In this document: piece after piece, positions 19,373 through 22,167 of the stretch | Position numbering within the stretch: the first letter of the stretch is position 1 | How the letters are laid out: each line of letters starts with the position of its first letter | Virus record (IMG/VR): IMGVR_UViG_3300030116_003717 | Location: 1-22,167 of that record | Direction: 5' to 3' (one strand) | Length of the DNA stretch: 22,167 nucleotides | Origin: a virus | Translations under genes and position numbers: made by a program | Notes under the pieces: model-generated | Databases searched by the model: none | The model's input: only the letters and a program-made list of their open reading frames with translations | Told to the model about the DNA's origin: nothing

Positions 19373-21648
19373 TTGTCGATAGAGGAAGAGGAACCGCCGT
19401 TCACATTCGTTATCGTGATGACGAAGGCAACAGACAGATGTTGATAGAGAGGGACATCAATCCCTATTGCTTTGTGGAAACACAACACAAAGACCACTTC
19501 CCTGCTGCAAGAAAACAAGATGGTTTTGAGGGATTATACGGAGAGTCGTTAACTAAACTAACCGTGTATGACCCACAACAGATTCTTGAGATACAAGACA
19601 TGGCTAAATCAGCAGGTTATAAGACATGGGAAGCAAAGATACCATTCTTAAACCGCGTGCTTGTTGACCGCTTGAAGCGCAAGATGAGTCCTATACCTAA
19701 CTACGACCACAGGATATGGTATCTTGACTGTGAGTGGAACCCCGAAACCAAAGCGATGCGTGTGATGGTATTCCACGATAACTTCACAGGCAAGACCGAA
19801 TGCCTTTACGTTAATCCTAACTACGATGCTACCGAAGCCAAAGAGAATATACCTATGGCTTATGCAAGCAACAGAACGCCGGGCCGCCGTGATGCGAAAG
19901 GAAGACTTGAGTTTCCTAACGAGGAATCTATGCTACGCAACTTTTTGACTCGCATAGGAGAAGCAGACCCCGATGTAATTACAGGTTGGTTCGTAGTTGG
20001 TGCTGATATTAAAACGATAATAGAAAGATGCAACGCCAAAGGTATAACTGCCGGCTCTCTATCTCCTTACAATAGGATTCGCTATCAGTTTGGTGATTGG
20101 GCGCAACCAATTCCGGGCCGCAACTGTATAGATTTGATGGTCGGCTTCTCTAAATTATGGGAATTGAAGAACGGGAAACTTCCGGGCTACAAATTGGATG
20201 ACGTTGCTGAGATAGCATTAGGGGAAAAGAAAGTAGCCCTACCGGATGGACACAACACTTACCACACGGACTTAGAATTATACTTAGATTATTCTATTCA
20301 AGATGTGGAATTGCTACCTAAATTAGATGCAAAAGTAAATGTGATAGGATATTACACCGGATTACAACACTTGGTTCAATGTGACATTAAGGCAACACCA
20401 TATATTACTAGGATGTTTACCAATTTAGTCTTGTCTGATACTGAGTTTGAAAAGCGAATACCTACAGAAGCACAATTCGATAAGATAGATTATCAAGGTG
20501 CAGACGTAATGGCAGTCGAACCCGGAGTCCATGAGAAAGTAGGTATCTTAGATGTCAAGGCTATGTATCATAGCAACGCTGCATTACATAACATCAGTTG
20601 GGAAACGCTGAGTGAAGATGGTGAAGATTGTGGTAATGGAGTTAAGTTTCATAAGGCTCACAAAGGACTACTTGTTCGACAGATGGATTTAATGACGAAA
20701 CTTAGAAACCGATACAAGAATCTGATGGCGCAAGACCCCGATAACAAAGCGAGGTGGGATGCTATGCAGTATGCGTGTAAATCTCTTGTTGCTTCTATGT
20801 ATGGGGTATGTGGTGATGCTAAGTATGGAATGTATCACCCGAAGGTTGCAGATGCAATCACATTTACTTCACGACAGACACTAAAGAAGTTGCGTGACGA
20901 AGCATTTCAGGTCGGTTGGAAAACTATCTATGGACACACGGACAGTATTTTCGTGACCGGTGTTGATATGCGTAAATGGTCCGAATGGGGTATGGGAATA
21001 CCCGATGCTCTTGAGAGGTTAGAAACTATCAACGCAAGAATGTATCCCATCGAAGTGCAGTTTGAAAGATACTGTGACCGTATGCTTCTCATGGCAAAGA
21101 ACCGCTATGCGGGAAATGTGGTATGGACTGACGGAGAGTGGCATGAACCTACTCTTTATGTCAAAGGGATAGAGATGAAGCAATCTCGTATGCCGCCTGT
21201 GATGAAAGAAGCGATGAGGGAAGTCATCGGTGGAATACTTGCCAATAAAGCAGAAAAACAAATACAAGAAAACATCAATAATTTAATTGTAAAAGTAATT
21301 AATGGTGAGTCGGAACCGATAAACCTTTGCATGAAAGGTAAACTGACAAAGAACGTCAGCGCATATCGAACCCTATCCGGTCCTAGTGCGGGGGCGGCTT
21401 GGGCTAATGAATATCTCGGTAAGAGGTATAGAGGTGGCGACTTCTTCTTGACTACCATAGATAACAACGGTAAGTATATTGCTTTCGATGACCCACAGGA
21501 AATAGAGGGTAAGTATTCTATAGGATACAAGCACTTGGCTGAAAGGTTTATCGTAAAGAAAATAGAACCATATTGGGAAATGATGGGTTGGTCTATGCGG
21601 CCACTTCTCAACGCGCTTAACGGCAAGGGGGGATTGACTTGGCTATAA
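19369..21648 (+). CDS. polB: Family B DNA polymerase with 3'-5' exonuclease, 759 aa
   Basis: Replicative polymerase. Exonuclease: Exo I YLDCEWNPET with D120 and E122, Exo II ITGWFVVGAD (D213, with F in place of the usual Asn), Exo III YSIQD (Y308, D312), so proofreading looks intact. Polymerase: motif A ILDVKAMYHSN (D395), motif B KSLVASMYG (471-479), motif C YGHTDSIF (521-528), where the first Asp of the usual YGDTDS is His523 while D525 remains, then KxRY-like MAKNRYAG (575-582). The thumb follows with AYRTLSGPSAGAAWA (665-679). About 760 aa is close to archaeal and viral PolB. No uracil pocket was judged. Overlaps PCNA by four bases (ATGA). Confidence 0.96.
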   Translation: MIVDRGRGTAVHIRYRDDEGNRQMLIERDINPYCFVETQHKDHFPAARKQDGFEGLYGESLTKLTVYDPQQILEIQDMAKSAGYKTWEAKIPFLNRVLVDRLKRKMSPIPNYDHRIWYLDCEWNPETKAMRVMVFHDNFTGKTECLYVNPNYDATEAKENIPMAYASNRTPGRRDAKGRLEFPNEESMLRNFLTRIGEADPDVITGWFVVGADIKTIIERCNAKGITAGSLSPYNRIRYQFGDWAQPIPGRNCIDLMVGFSKLWELKNGKLPGYKLDDVAEIALGEKKVALPDGHNTYHTDLELYLDYSIQDVELLPKLDAKVNVIGYYTGLQHLVQCDIKATPYITRMFTNLVLSDTEFEKRIPTEAQFDKIDYQGADVMAVEPGVHEKVGILDVKAMYHSNAALHNISWETLSEDGEDCGNGVKFHKAHKGLLVRQMDLMTKLRNRYKNLMAQDPDNKARWDAMQYACKSLVASMYGVCGDAKYGMYHPKVADAITFTSRQTLKKLRDEAFQVGWKTIYGHTDSIFVTGVDMRKWSEWGMGIPDALERLETINARMYPIEVQFERYCDRMLLMAKNRYAGNVVWTDGEWHEPTLYVKGIEMKQSRMPPVMKEAMREVIGGILANKAEKQIQENINNLIVKVINGESEPINLCMKGKLTKNVSAYRTLSGPSAGAAWANEYLGKRYRGGDFFLTTIDNNGKYIAFDDPQEIEGKYSIGYKHLAERFIVKKIEPYWEMMGWSMRPLLNALNGKGGLTWL

Positions 21649-21737
21649 GATGTAATTTTTGTAAGGTAAAAGTAAATGCCACGGCAGATGGATTGTGTAA
21701 GTTTTGCGTTGTGCATCATCCGTGTTGGGGAGAATAG
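21639..21737 (+). CDS. Zinc-ribbon microprotein, 32 aa
   Basis: TTG start about six bases after GGGGGGA, overlapping the PolB end by ten bases. C5-x2-C8 and C20-x2-C23 (CNFCKVKV ... CKFCVVHH) form a minimal zinc ribbon. It is translated right after PolB, so could associate with it, as zinc motifs do in cellular PolB C-termini. Start codon weak; existence rests on motif and coupling. Confidence 0.6.
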   Translation: MAIRCNFCKVKVNATADGLCKFCVVHHPCWGE

Positions 21738-21748
21738 GTGGTTATAGA

Positions 21749-22167
21749 ATGTTGGATTATCAAATCTCCCTTGTTGACAAGGCGATAGCAAAAGAACTTA
21801 TAGTAGCAAATCACTATACGCATAAGTGGTCTTCTTGCCGATATGCTTTGGGTTTATTCTTGGGTGATGAATTACATGGGGTAGCGATTTATGGTTTTCC
21901 TGTGGGTAGGCAAGTGGTAAAATCAATTTCCCCGCAATTAGAAAACCAAGATGTATTAGAATTGACAAGGCTTTGGTTGAAAGATGAAGCACCAAAGAAT
22001 AGTGAAAGTTTCTTCATTGGACAGACCTTCAAGTGGCTTAAGGAAAATACAAATACTAAGGTTCTAATCAGTTATGCAGACCCTATGGCGGACCATTTGG
22101 GAATTATATATCAAGCAACCAATTGGCTTTATCAAGGTAATAATACCATGTTGGTGAAGGGATATTT
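21749..22167 (+). CDS. mom: Mom-like DNA modification acyltransferase, 5' part (139 aa, runs off)
   Basis: An open frame from ATG 21749 to the window end. Diagnostic segments of the phage Mu Mom family: ANHYTHKWSSCRYALGLFLG (20-39), ELHGVAIYGFPVGRQ (41-55), VLELTRLWLKDEAPKNSESF (69-88) and LISYADPMADHLGIIYQATN (106-125) with W-L-Y-Q-G. Mom proteins have a GNAT-like fold and convert adenine in DNA to a carbamoylmethyl form, protecting phage DNA from restriction. All expected landmarks (Y-x-[HS]-K/R, L-x-[LR]-x-W, S-Y-A-D-P, G-x-I-Y-Q-A-x-N-W) are seen. The C-terminus lies outside. TTATAGA just upstream is too close for a TATA box; it is likely cotranscribed with PolB. Confidence 0.85.
   Translation, partial: MLDYQISLVDKAIAKELIVANHYTHKWSSCRYALGLFLGDELHGVAIYGFPVGRQVVKSISPQLENQDVLELTRLWLKDEAPKNSESFFIGQTFKWLKENTNTKVLISYADPMADHLGIIYQATNWLYQGNNTMLVKGY

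Noticed and set aside
1343-21675. Repeated word GTAAAAGTAA (1343, 12593, 18738, 21289, 21666)
   Set aside because: Three of five copies encode V-K-V in genes, and the word is expected in AT-rich DNA; there is no fixed position relative to starts.
1-22167. CRISPR array or insertion sequence
   Set aside because: No regularly spaced repeats, transposase motifs or terminal inverted repeats seen anywhere.

Overview
The window looks like part of the genome of a double-stranded DNA virus of an archaeon. About 56 mostly small genes lie on the + strand, packed with ATGA, TAATG or longer stop/start overlaps. The right half carries an archaeal-type replication set: family B DNA polymerase with proofreading domain, PCNA-like clamp, small-subunit clamp loader, OB-fold ssDNA-binding candidate, RecA/Sak4-like ATPase and MCM-like AAA+ ATPase. 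Several genes have a TATA box about 27-31 bases before the start codon, which implies leaderless mRNA as is common in archaea. The gene set and small AT-rich genes recall magroviruses (viruses proposed to infect marine Group II Euryarchaeota), but no capsid, terminase large subunit or tail gene is visible, so that placement is inference.

Layout. Positions 1-1190: partial gene plus six tiny overlapping genes. Positions 1191-1503: the only long gap, with a possible structured RNA and tandem TATA boxes before a DUF932-family gene (1504-2529). Positions 2537-8719: about 30 small accessory genes, including winged-helix-like proteins, CxxC zinc microproteins, one-helix membrane peptides and a MazG-like protein. 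Positions 8720-8934: AT-rich gap. Positions 8935-13463: winged-helix protein, PAC2-like protein, MCM-like ATPase, small regulators and a possible terminase small subunit. Positions 13494-15474: regulators, a Pyr_excise-like protein and a basic zinc protein. Positions 15497-21737: clamp loader, SSB, RecA-like ATPase, PCNA, PolB and a zinc microprotein. Position 21749 to the window end: 5' part of a Mom-like DNA-modification gene.

The most striking signal is regulatory. Two promoter architectures repeat. Class 1 is a 12-mer TGACGCTTGCGA, exactly 18 bases, then an AT-rich TATA-like element. It occurs six times, all in the left half, and in three cases the ATG lies exactly 57 bases after the first base of the 12-mer. 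Class 2 is WTTATADGCGTG placed 29-31 bases before the start codon. It occurs four times, only before the replication-side operons. This suggests two co-regulated sets, accessory and replication, each read by a dedicated factor. The many small winged-helix proteins are natural candidates for those factors.
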